The translations under genes and the position numbers were made by a program. The notes beneath the pieces were generated by a model. The model saw nothing but the letters and a program-made list of their open reading frames with translations, was not told the origin of the DNA and did no database searches. Source: Nocardioides currus (lineage in GTDB: Bacteria > Actinomycetota > Actinomycetes > Propionibacteriales > Nocardioidaceae). Taken from it: a DNA stretch of 64,000 nucleotides. The first letter of the stretch is position 1. Each line of letters opens with the position of its first letter. This document shows positions 57,547 through 64,000 of the stretch, piece after piece. The stretch is taken from the NCBI RefSeq assembly GCF_003057875.1, contig NZ_PYXZ01000012.1, positions 62,001-126,000 on the forward strand, in the 5' to 3' direction.

Positions 57547-57628
57547 CCGCCGGGTAACGCCACGACGACAGCACTCGCGCCACCGTCGGTGGTGGCGGGA
57601 GCGCACTGTTGGTGGCGTTACCCGGCGG
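57547..57628. repeat. 82-bp palindromic element at the 3' end of the histidine kinase gene
   Basis: A 17-bp perfect inverted pair, CCGCCGGGTAACGCCAC (57547-57563) and GTGGCGTTACCCGGCGG (57612-57628), has a smaller inner stem CGCCACC / GGTGGCG (57578-57584 / 57591-57597). The right arm supplies the kinase TAA stop. Its size is close to that of the 79-bp elements A and B, although the end sequence is different. Confidence 0.8.
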
Positions 57629-59393
57629 TCGCGGCGGCCGGGTTGGGCAGCACCAGCCGGAACGTGCTGCCGCCACCGAGCACCGAGTCGACCTCGATCC
57701 GGCCGCCGTGGGCCTCGGCGATGCGGTGCGAGATGGCCAGGCCCAGGCCGGTCCCCGGCAGCGAGAGCGCCTCGGGGTTGCTCGATCGGTGGAACGTGGA
57801 GAAGAGATGGCCACGGTCGACGGCGGAGATCCCGATGCCGGTGTCGGTGACCGTCACGTGCGCCCAGTCGGGGTCCGCCCCGATCGCGACGCGCACGTGC
57901 CCGCCGGGCCGGGTGTACTTCACGGCGTTGCCGATCAGGTTGTTGAGCACGGTGCCGATCTCCTCGGCGTCACCGCTCGCGAGCACCGGCTCGTCGGGCC
58001 GCTCGAAGTCGACCCGCACTCCCCCGGTGTCGGCCAGCTGCCCGAGCAGGTCGATGGCGCCCTCCGCACGCTCGACCAGGTCGACCTCGCGGCGGACGAA
58101 CCGGCGTCGCTCCTGCACCTGCGCGTAGTCGAGCAGGTTCTGGATCAGCCGGTCGAGTCGATCGGCGTTGCGCCGCAGGGCCAGCACCGAGCGGGCGCCG
58201 ACCCCTTCGTCCTCGAGCAGCTCGATGTGGCCGATGATCGTGGTCAGCGGGGTCTTGAGCTCGTGGGAGATGGTGGCGATCAGCTCCCCCTTGTAGCGGT
58301 CGAGCTCGCGGAGCTCCGAGACGAGGAGCTGCTCGGTCTCGTAGACCCGGGCGTTCTGCACCATGCGTCCGAGCTCGCGGGCGATCTCGGCGATCGTGGC
58401 CAGCTCGTCGGTCGCGAGGGGCTTGCGGTCCTCCCCCAGCCCGATGGCGAGGTAGCCGAACATCTCGGCGCCGATGCCGACCGGCGCGATCACACCGTGG
58501 CTCGCCCCGGCCTCCTTCAGCGAGGCCTGGACGGCCTCGCGGCTGGTGGGCAGCAGCGGGGCGTCGACGTCCACGACCGTCACCGGGACGAGGAGGCCGT
58601 GGGGCCAGGCCGTCACGGCCAGGTCGGCGCGCAGCGGCTCGCACGGGTCCGGTTGTACGGCGAGGGGCGGGTGCGAGACGGACGTCTCCGGTCCCCCGTC
58701 CGCGTCGCGGGCACAGCTGACCCACGTCCGGACACCGTCGAAGCCGCGGTTGATGACCTCCGTCGCGGTGCCGAGCATCGCCTCGATCCCGAGGCGGCTG
58801 GCGGCCTGGGCGACCTCCTTGACGATCTCGCCGAAGTGCACCTGCCGCGCCAGGCGCTCGCGCTGCTGGGCGTTGGACAGCGCCAGGCCGGCCTGCACCA
58901 CGAACATCTCGAGCAGCTCGCGGTCGGCCTGCCCGGGGATGCGCAGGTCGGGCGGCAGGTCCACCGCCATGTTGCCGAGCAGCTCGCCGGTCGCGGAGTA
59001 GAGCGGGGCGTAGAGGGCGTCCTCGGGGTGCCACGCGTCCGGCTCGTCGCTGGGGTGGATGTCGGGCAGCCACACGCTGCTGAGGTGGGCCGGGTCCATC
59101 CGTCCGTGCGGGACGTAGCGCAGGATCCCCCAGTGGTCGGCGGCGCGGTACTCGTCGAGGATGTTCATCGCGCTCGTGCGCCGACCCAGGATCTGCCGGC
59201 GCACCTCGTCGGGCCCGGCGACCGCGACCATCACCAGGGTCTCGCCCTCGAGCTGACTGATCGCCGCGACGCCGTAGCCGAGGACCTCGTGCACGCCGTT
59301 GACGATCTCGTCGAGCACGTGCGCGGTGTCGACGGAGGAGTTCACGCGGCGGACGAGGTCGGACAGCCGCCGGAGCGCTTCGGCCGATGGCAT
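57618..59393 (-). CDS. GAF-domain sensor histidine kinase
   Basis: This 591-aa soluble kinase has no clear TM span. Two GAF domains (about 20-175 and 190-350) precede the HisKA domain with His377 in ATISHELKTPLTTI. The HATPase domain has NLIGNAVKYT, DTGIGIS and GTGLGLAIS. It probably detects a cytoplasmic small molecule or redox state. No response regulator is adjacent, so it is an orphan kinase. It starts at ATG 59393, about 50 bp from the rnj stop. A larger reading into rnj is a shadow and is rejected. Confidence 0.92.
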   Translation of the reverse strand: MPSAEALRRLSDLVRRVNSSVDTAHVLDEIVNGVHEVLGYGVAAISQLEGETLVMVAVAGPDEVRRQILGRRTSAMNILDEYRAADHWGILRYVPHGRMDPAHLSSVWLPDIHPSDEPDAWHPEDALYAPLYSATGELLGNMAVDLPPDLRIPGQADRELLEMFVVQAGLALSNAQQRERLARQVHFGEIVKEVAQAASRLGIEAMLGTATEVINRGFDGVRTWVSCARDADGGPETSVSHPPLAVQPDPCEPLRADLAVTAWPHGLLVPVTVVDVDAPLLPTSREAVQASLKEAGASHGVIAPVGIGAEMFGYLAIGLGEDRKPLATDELATIAEIARELGRMVQNARVYETEQLLVSELRELDRYKGELIATISHELKTPLTTIIGHIELLEDEGVGARSVLALRRNADRLDRLIQNLLDYAQVQERRRFVRREVDLVERAEGAIDLLGQLADTGGVRVDFERPDEPVLASGDAEEIGTVLNNLIGNAVKYTRPGGHVRVAIGADPDWAHVTVTDTGIGISAVDRGHLFSTFHRSSNPEALSLPGTGLGLAISHRIAEAHGGRIEVDSVLGGGSTFRLVLPNPAAATAG

Positions 59394-59443
59394 GCTCAGT
59401 CGCCGTCCCCGCTCGTCACTGCACCGCCGCCGTCCACGCTCGG

Positions 59444-61138
59444 TCAGGCCTCGATCACGACCGGGATGATCATCGGGCGACGGCGGTGGGTCTTGTTGAC
59501 CCAGCGGCCGACCACGCGACGTACGGTCTGCTGCATCTGGTAGGTGTCGACCCCGCCGTCGGCGGCCGACTGCGCGAGCGCGTCGATGATCGGCTGCTTG
59601 ATGGAGTCGAAGGTGGACTCCTCCTCGGCGAATCCGCGCGCGGTGATCTCGGGACCGCCGGACACCTTGCCGGTCACCGAGTCGACGACCACGATCACCG
59701 TGATGAAGCCCTCCTCGCCGAGGATGCGGCGGTCCTTCACCGACGACTCCGTGATGTCGCCACCGACGGTCGAGCCGTCGACGAAGACGTAGCCGCACTC
59801 GACCTTGCCGGCGATCTTCGCGACCCCGTCCACGAGGTCGACCACGACGCCGTCCTCGGCCATCAGCACCCGCTCGGCGGGCACGCCGGTCGCCACGGCG
59901 AGCGCCGCGTTGGCGCGCATGTGCCGGATCTCGCCGTGGATCGGGAGCACGTTGCGCGGCTTGACGATGTTGTAGCAGTAGAGCAGCTCGCCCGCGCTGG
60001 CGTGACCGCTGACGTGCACCATGGCGTTGCCCTTGTGCACGATGTTGGCCCCCCAGCGCGACAGTCCGTTGATCACGCGGTAGACGGCGTTCTCGTTGCC
60101 GGGGATCAGCGAGCTGGCCAGGATGACGGTGTCGCCGGCCTCGAGGTGCACGAACGCGTGGCTGCGGTTGGCGATGCGGCTCAGCGCGCTCATCGGCTCG
60201 CCCTGCGAGCCCGTCGAGATCAGCACCTGGCGGTGGGGAGGGAGGTCGGCCAGCTCCTTGGCGTCGACGAGGACCCCGGCCGGCACGTGGAGGTAGCCGA
60301 GCTCCTTGGCGATGGCCATGTTGCGCACCATCGAGCGCCCGACGTAGGCGATCTTGCGGTCGTTGGCGACGGCCGCGTCGATGACCTGCTGGACCCGGTG
60401 GATGTGCGAGGCGAAGCTGGCCACGATGATGCGCTGCCTCGACTTGGCGAAGACCCGGTCGAGGACGGGGCCGATCTCCTTCTCGTGCGTGGTGAATCCC
60501 GGGACCTCGGCGTTGGTCGAGTCGGTCATGAAGAGGTCGACGCCCTCGTCGCCGAGGCGGGCGAACTCGTTGAGGTCGGTGATCCGGCCGTCCAGCGGGA
60601 GCTGGTCCATCTTGAAGTCGCCGGTGTGCAGGACCACCCCTGCGCCCGTGCGGATGACGACCGCGAGCGCGTCGGGGATCGAGTGGTTGACCGCGACGAA
60701 CTCGAGCACGAACGGCCCGAACGTGATGGTCTCGCCCTCGGCGACGACGTGGTGCACGGTCTCCTTGAGTCGGTGCTCGCGCAGCTTGGAGCCGAGCAGC
60801 GCCAGCGTCAGCTCGGAGCCGACGAGCGGGATGTCCCCGCGCTCGCGCAGGAGGTACGGCGTCGCGCCGATGTGGTCCTCGTGACCGTGGGTGAGCACCA
60901 GCGCCTCGACCTGGTCGAGCCGGTCCCGGATCGGGTCGAAGTCGGGGAGGATCAGGTCCACGCCGGGGTGGTGGTCCTCGGGGAACAGCACGCCACAGTC
61001 CACGACCAGCAGCCGGTCGGCGTACTCGAAGACGGTCATGTTGCGGCCGACCTCGCCGAGGCCGCCGAGGGGGATGACCCTCAGCCCTCCCTCGACCAGG
61101 GGCGCGGGGGTGCTGAGCTCGGGATGCGGATGACTCAA
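59444..61138 (-). CDS. rnj: Ribonuclease J
   Basis: This 564-aa metallo-beta-lactamase ribonuclease has both endo- and 5'-3' exonuclease activity in the family. The metal site is LTHGHEDHIG, with further ligands in VNHSIPDA and VLHTGDFKMD. The beta-CASP part has STGSQGEP, SGHASAGE and PIHGEIRHM. It starts at TTG 61138 with a GAGGAG ribosome site (no better in-frame ATG fits). It lies 8 bp downstream of dapA, a standard actinobacterial pair. It is part of core RNA processing. Confidence 0.95.
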   Translation of the reverse strand: MSHPHPELSTPAPLVEGGLRVIPLGGLGEVGRNMTVFEYADRLLVVDCGVLFPEDHHPGVDLILPDFDPIRDRLDQVEALVLTHGHEDHIGATPYLLRERGDIPLVGSELTLALLGSKLREHRLKETVHHVVAEGETITFGPFVLEFVAVNHSIPDALAVVIRTGAGVVLHTGDFKMDQLPLDGRITDLNEFARLGDEGVDLFMTDSTNAEVPGFTTHEKEIGPVLDRVFAKSRQRIIVASFASHIHRVQQVIDAAVANDRKIAYVGRSMVRNMAIAKELGYLHVPAGVLVDAKELADLPPHRQVLISTGSQGEPMSALSRIANRSHAFVHLEAGDTVILASSLIPGNENAVYRVINGLSRWGANIVHKGNAMVHVSGHASAGELLYCYNIVKPRNVLPIHGEIRHMRANAALAVATGVPAERVLMAEDGVVVDLVDGVAKIAGKVECGYVFVDGSTVGGDITESSVKDRRILGEEGFITVIVVVDSVTGKVSGGPEITARGFAEEESTFDSIKQPIIDALAQSAADGGVDTYQMQQTVRRVVGRWVNKTHRRRPMIIPVVIEA

Positions 61139-61146
61139 GGGACTCC

Positions 61147-62037
61147 TCAGATCAGGCCCGACGCGGCGAGCCCGGCGCGGAGCGCGGTGACCTCGTCGTC
61201 GTCGAGAGGAACGAGCGGACCTCGCACGTTCCGGTTGTCGAGCACGCCGAGCAGCTCGAGTGCTGCCTTGGCCGTGGTCGCTCCGTAGTTGGCGACGCCC
61301 ATGATGGCGTCGAAGGCCGGCACCAGCCGGGTGTGGATCTCGAGCGCGGTGGCCGCGTCGCCGCCGACGAACGCCTCGATCATCGCCTTGAGCTCGCGGC
61401 TCGCGGCGTGGGCCGCGACGCTGACGAGCCCGTCGGCGCCGTACGCGAGGTAGCCGAGGGTGGCGGCGTCGTCGCCGCAGTAGACGGAGTAGCCGAGCTG
61501 CGTCAGGGCCACGGTGTGGCCCGGGTTGGCGGTCGCCTCCTTGACGCTGGTGACGTTGCTCAGCTGGCGCGCCGCCTCGTAGGTCTCGAGCGCGATCGAG
61601 ATGCCCGTGCGGCCGGGGACGTCGTAGAGCATCACCGGCAGGTCCGTGGCCTCGGCGACGCTGCGGAAGTGGTGCAGCACGCCGCCGGGGCTGGGCTTGT
61701 TGTAGTAGGGGGTGACGAGCAGCAGCGCGTCGACACCGATCTTGGCGGCCTGCTCGGCCAGCTCGACGGAGTGGGCGGTCGCGTTGGTGCCGACGCCCGC
61801 GATCACGTGGGCGCGGTCACCGACCGCGTCCACGACCGCCTGGAGGATCTGGCCGTCCTCGGCCACCGTCGTGGTGGGCGACTCGCCGGTGGTGCCGCTG
61901 ACGACGACGCCGTCGTTGCCGCTGTCGACGAGGTGCTGGGCGATCTTCGCGGTGCCGGCGAGGTCGACGGACCCGTCGTCGTGGAACGCGGTCGCCATCG
62001 CGGTCAACAGTCGCCCGAACGGTGCTGCGGTTGTCAT
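61147..62037 (-). CDS. dapA: 4-hydroxy-tetrahydrodipicolinate synthase
   Basis: This 296-aa enzyme condenses pyruvate with aspartate semialdehyde in lysine and cell-wall meso-DAP synthesis. The Schiff-base Lys is in NVTSVKEAT, the catalytic Tyr in PVMLYDVPGRTG, and SGTTGESPT marks the pyruvate site. Length matches the family. It starts at ATG 62037 and is followed by rnj after 8 bp. It is divergent from the phosphotransferase gene by 56 bp. Confidence 0.97.
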   Translation of the reverse strand: MTTAAPFGRLLTAMATAFHDDGSVDLAGTAKIAQHLVDSGNDGVVVSGTTGESPTTTVAEDGQILQAVVDAVGDRAHVIAGVGTNATAHSVELAEQAAKIGVDALLLVTPYYNKPSPGGVLHHFRSVAEATDLPVMLYDVPGRTGISIALETYEAARQLSNVTSVKEATANPGHTVALTQLGYSVYCGDDAATLGYLAYGADGLVSVAAHAASRELKAMIEAFVGGDAATALEIHTRLVPAFDAIMGVANYGATTAKAALELLGVLDNRNVRGPLVPLDDDEVTALRAGLAASGLI

Positions 62038-62093
62038 GGGGTCAGGCTATCCCGCCGAGGCCCTCCGGCCGACCAGCCTCTAGGGTCGGGTCG

Positions 62094-62960
62094 ATGTCCC
62101 GGAGCTGGCCCGACCTCGACGAGTCGCAGCGCTCGCTGCTGGACGAGTGGCTCCCCGGGGCCGAGGTCGTCGCGGACCACAGCTGGGACCTCCGCCACCG
62201 TCACGTCCTGGAGGTCGTCCACGCCGGCATCCGCTATGCGGTGAAGGCCGGCAGCCCCAGCGACGGCCACATGCTCCGGGAGATCCGGGCCCACCGCGAA
62301 TGGCTGGCGCCCTGGACGTCGACGGGCCACGCGCCGCCGATGGTCCACGCCGATCCCGACACGTTGCTCCTCGTCACCCGCTGGCTGCCGGGCCGGCTCG
62401 TCGAGGACTCCACCGCACAGCACGATCCCGACACCTTCCGGCAGGCCGGCGCGCTGCTCGCCCGGCTGCACGGCCAGCTGTCGGTGGTCGACCCGGCGCA
62501 CGAGCGGGACGAGACCGAGCGGGCGCTGCGCTGGCTGGACTCCCCGCACCGCATCCCGGCCCCCACCGAGTCCCGGCTCCGCGCCGAGATCGCCTCGTGG
62601 GACCTCGACGTCGAGACGGTGCTCGTGCCGACCCACGGCGACTGGCAGCCGCGCAACTGGCTGGTGCACGACGGCGTCGTCGCCGTGATCGACCTCGGCC
62701 GGGCCGACCTGCGCACCCCGATGTCCGACCTCGCGCGACTCGCGGCCCAGGACTTCCGACGCGACGCAGCCCTCGAGACGGCGTTCCTCGAGGGCTACGG
62801 CGACGACCCGCGCGACCCGGACCTGTGGGTCCGTATGAAGGTTCGCGAGGCCATCGGGACCGCCTCCTGGGCGTTCCAGCACGGCGACGCCGGCTTCGAG
62901 GAGCAGGGGCACCGGATGATCCGCGAGGCGCTGGGCACGGATGTCCCTCCCGTCGCCTAG
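62094..62960 (+). CDS. APH-family phosphotransferase
   Basis: This 288-aa protein belongs to the aminoglycoside phosphotransferase/choline kinase superfamily. The catalytic Brenner loop is THGDWQPRNWLVHDG, followed by the metal-binding VIDLGRADLR. The N-terminal lobe has VKAGSPSDGHMLREI with the conserved Lys near residue 51. Substrate is unknown. Many actinobacterial members are not antibiotic-resistance genes. It stands alone between dapA and a small gene. Confidence 0.86.
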   Translation: MSRSWPDLDESQRSLLDEWLPGAEVVADHSWDLRHRHVLEVVHAGIRYAVKAGSPSDGHMLREIRAHREWLAPWTSTGHAPPMVHADPDTLLLVTRWLPGRLVEDSTAQHDPDTFRQAGALLARLHGQLSVVDPAHERDETERALRWLDSPHRIPAPTESRLRAEIASWDLDVETVLVPTHGDWQPRNWLVHDGVVAVIDLGRADLRTPMSDLARLAAQDFRRDAALETAFLEGYGDDPRDPDLWVRMKVREAIGTASWAFQHGDAGFEEQGHRMIREALGTDVPPVA

Positions 62961-62981
62961 CCTGCCCACCGTGAGGACACG

Positions 62982-63245
62982 ATGAGCAAGATGGACGGCC
63001 TGCGGGCGATGCGCGAGGCCAAGTACGCCGAGAACGCGGCGCGGGCGAAGGCCCCCGCCGCGAAGAAGCCGACAGCGACGAGACCGACCACGACGAGACC
63101 GACCACTACGCCGGCGGTCGCCCCACCGGCGACCGATGCGCCTGCGACCGTGGCCGACCCGCAGCTGTGCGGCCATCGCAACATGAGCGGGCGCTCCTGC
63201 ACCCGCGAGCACGGGCACGCGGCGAAGAGCCACCGCTACTCCTGA
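62982..63245 (+). CDS. 87-aa hypothetical with C-terminal Cys/His cluster
   Basis: This small protein has a basic helical N-terminus (MSKMDGLRAMREAKYAENAA) and a Thr/Pro/Ala linker (about 30-58). The C-terminus CGHRNMSGRSCTREHGHA contains two Cys and three His that could bind Zn. It starts 22 nt after the phosphotransferase stop. I do not recognise the family. A palindrome and a hairpin lie downstream. Confidence 0.65.
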   Translation: MSKMDGLRAMREAKYAENAARAKAPAAKKPTATRPTTTRPTTTPAVAPPATDAPATVADPQLCGHRNMSGRSCTREHGHAAKSHRYS

Positions 63246-63253
63246 CAGTGGCT

Positions 63254-63275
63254 CGGTGTCACCCGGGTGACACCG
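63254..63275. other. Perfect 22-bp palindrome
   Basis: CGGTGTCACCCGGGTGACACCG has no loop. It is 53 nt upstream of the TfoX-like start. It could be an operator for a dimeric regulator or a cruciform; no factor is assigned. Confidence 0.6.
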
Positions 63276-63278
63276 GGT

Positions 63279-63303
63279 CCACGGTCGGCTCCGCCGTCCG
63301 TGG
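63279..63303. terminator. Imperfect hairpin after the 87-aa gene
   Basis: CCACGGTCGGC and GCCGTCCGTGG pair over 11 positions with one mismatch around a TCC loop. It may terminate the small gene upstream. Confidence 0.5.
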
Positions 63304-63327
63304 CGATCGCGGCGCCATACTGACGTC

Positions 63328-63660
63328 ATGGCGTACGACGAGGTGCTGGCCGCGCGGGTCCACGACGCACTGCTCGGCGAGGCGGGCGTGACCGAGCAGA
63401 AGATGTTCGGCGGGCTGGGGTTCATGGTCGACGGGCACATGGCGGTCGCCGCCGGCAGCGGGGGCGAGCTGATGGTGCGAGCCGACCCGGCGGACGCCGA
63501 GGGTTGGATCGACGGCGAGGCGGTGCGCCCGATGGAGATGCGCGGGCGCGCGATGACCGGCTGGCTGCTCATGTCGCAGGGCGCAGTCACCGACGACGCC
63601 GACCTCGAGACGTGGGTCGGCCGCGGCGTCAGCTTCGTGCGGACCCTTCCGCCCGAGTGA
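63328..63660 (+). CDS. TfoX/Sxy N-terminal domain protein
   Basis: This 110-aa protein matches the TfoX N-terminal domain, with KMFGGLGFMVDGHMAVAAG and MTGWLLMSQGAV. In gamma-proteobacteria TfoX activates competence; stand-alone N-terminal proteins in actinobacteria have no known function. The ATG at 63328 lies downstream of the 22-bp palindrome. Its 3' end overlaps the convergent folA by 32 nt. Confidence 0.88.
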   Translation: MAYDEVLAARVHDALLGEAGVTEQKMFGGLGFMVDGHMAVAAGSGGELMVRADPADAEGWIDGEAVRPMEMRGRAMTGWLLMSQGAVTDDADLETWVGRGVSFVRTLPPE

Positions 63661-64000
63661 CGCGTTCCCACCACACCCAGTCGAGCCCGAGGTCGGGGCG
63701 GTGCTCGCGGCGTACCTCCCGCCACTCCTCCAGCGGGAAGACCGGGTAGCGGGCGTCCCCGGCCGGTGACAGGTCGACCTCGGTGAGGACCTGGTGGGTG
63801 GCCACCGGGAGCGCCAGCTCGTAGACCTGCGCGCCCCCGACGACGAAGACCTCGCCGAGCGGGGCGGCCAGCGCCAGGGCCTCGTCGAGCGAGTGGACGA
63901 CGTGCACGCCGTCGAAGCCCGGCTGCCAGGTCCCGGACCGGGTCATCACGATCGTGGTGCGACCCGGCAGCGGGCGACCGATGGAGTCCCAGGTCGCCCG
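63629..64000 (-). CDS. folA: Dihydrofolate reductase, C-terminal part (cut by window edge)
   Basis: This is the last 123 codons of DHFR, which reduces dihydrofolate to tetrahydrofolate with NADPH. It begins TWDSIGRPLPGR, the NADPH-binding region, followed by VIMTRS and FVVGGAQVYELALP, the conserved GG-x-Y segment. The start of the gene lies beyond base 64000. Nearby dapA, and the folate/thymidylate context in relatives (thyX/thyA and dfrA near dapA), support the call. It overlaps the TfoX-like gene on the opposite strand. Confidence 0.95.
   Translation of the reverse strand, partial: RATWDSIGRPLPGRTTIVMTRSGTWQPGFDGVHVVHSLDEALALAAPLGEVFVVGGAQVYELALPVATHQVLTEVDLSPAGDARYPVFPLEEWREVRREHRPDLGLDWVWWERVTRAEGSARS

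Overview
This 64 kb window is high-GC chromosomal DNA from an actinobacterium, most likely a member of the Nocardioidaceae or a close relative. The support is GC-rich codon use, many GTG starts, dense 1-4 nt start/stop overlaps, a mycobacterial-type LexA box with a PafBC-type promoter at recA, and the actinobacterial core order dapA-rnj-ftsK-rodZ/HTH-rimO-pgsA-cinA-clgR-DUF3046-recA-recX. No tRNA, rRNA, CRISPR array, insertion sequence or prophage was seen. Both ends cut genes: phosphoglucomutase on the left and dihydrofolate reductase on the right.

Region 1 (1-6.8 kb) is glycogen and ADP-glucose metabolism (pgm, glgC, glgM) interrupted by an ECF42-type sigma cassette. The cassette has four tandem DGPF/YCII proteins, a sigma factor with a long C-terminal extension, and a good match to the recalled ECF42 promoter. 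A DUF559/AbiEi-like gene follows, bracketed by two 79-bp inverted-repeat elements.

Region 2 (6.8-12.9 kb) holds a C4-dicarboxylate/amino-acid symporter with a divergent CitA/DcuS-type two-component system, a four-TM protein and glyA. Region 3 (12.9-18.8 kb) has a secreted arylsulfotransferase-like protein, then an assimilatory sulfur operon: a short Cys-containing leader peptide, sulfite reductase, a 49-aa zinc ribbon, APS reductase, and a CbiX/SirB chelatase.

Region 4 (18.8-27.4 kb) is read mostly leftward. It contains a tightly overlapping ppk2 - HipA-like kinase - DUF3037 - decayed alkD operon, a GNAT gene, recX and recA with two DNA-damage promoters, a divergent secreted FnIII protein, and an MFS/DUF3046/methyltransferase/DinB operon. 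Region 5 (27.4-36.9 kb) holds an ABC exporter, ridA, lhr with nei2, a hairpin-bearing 52-bp tandem repeat, clgR and cinA.

Region 6 (36.9-47.3 kb) appears inserted into the core order. It has a GH15 hydrolase and two large secreted phosphate-scavenging enzymes: a nuclease/5'-nucleotidase fusion with a strong PHO-box match, and a second 5'-nucleotidase. Region 7 (47.3-64 kb) resumes the core (pgsA, rimO, an extended RodZ-like protein, ftsK, a histidine kinase, rnj, dapA). It is interrupted by a secreted M4 metalloprotease and ends with small accessory genes and folA.

The best candidates for under-described biology are the PPK2/HipA-like/DUF3037 operon, the palindromic elements around the DUF559 gene and at the histidine-kinase 3' end, the sulfur leader peptide, and the PHO-box-driven nuclease/nucleotidase fusion.
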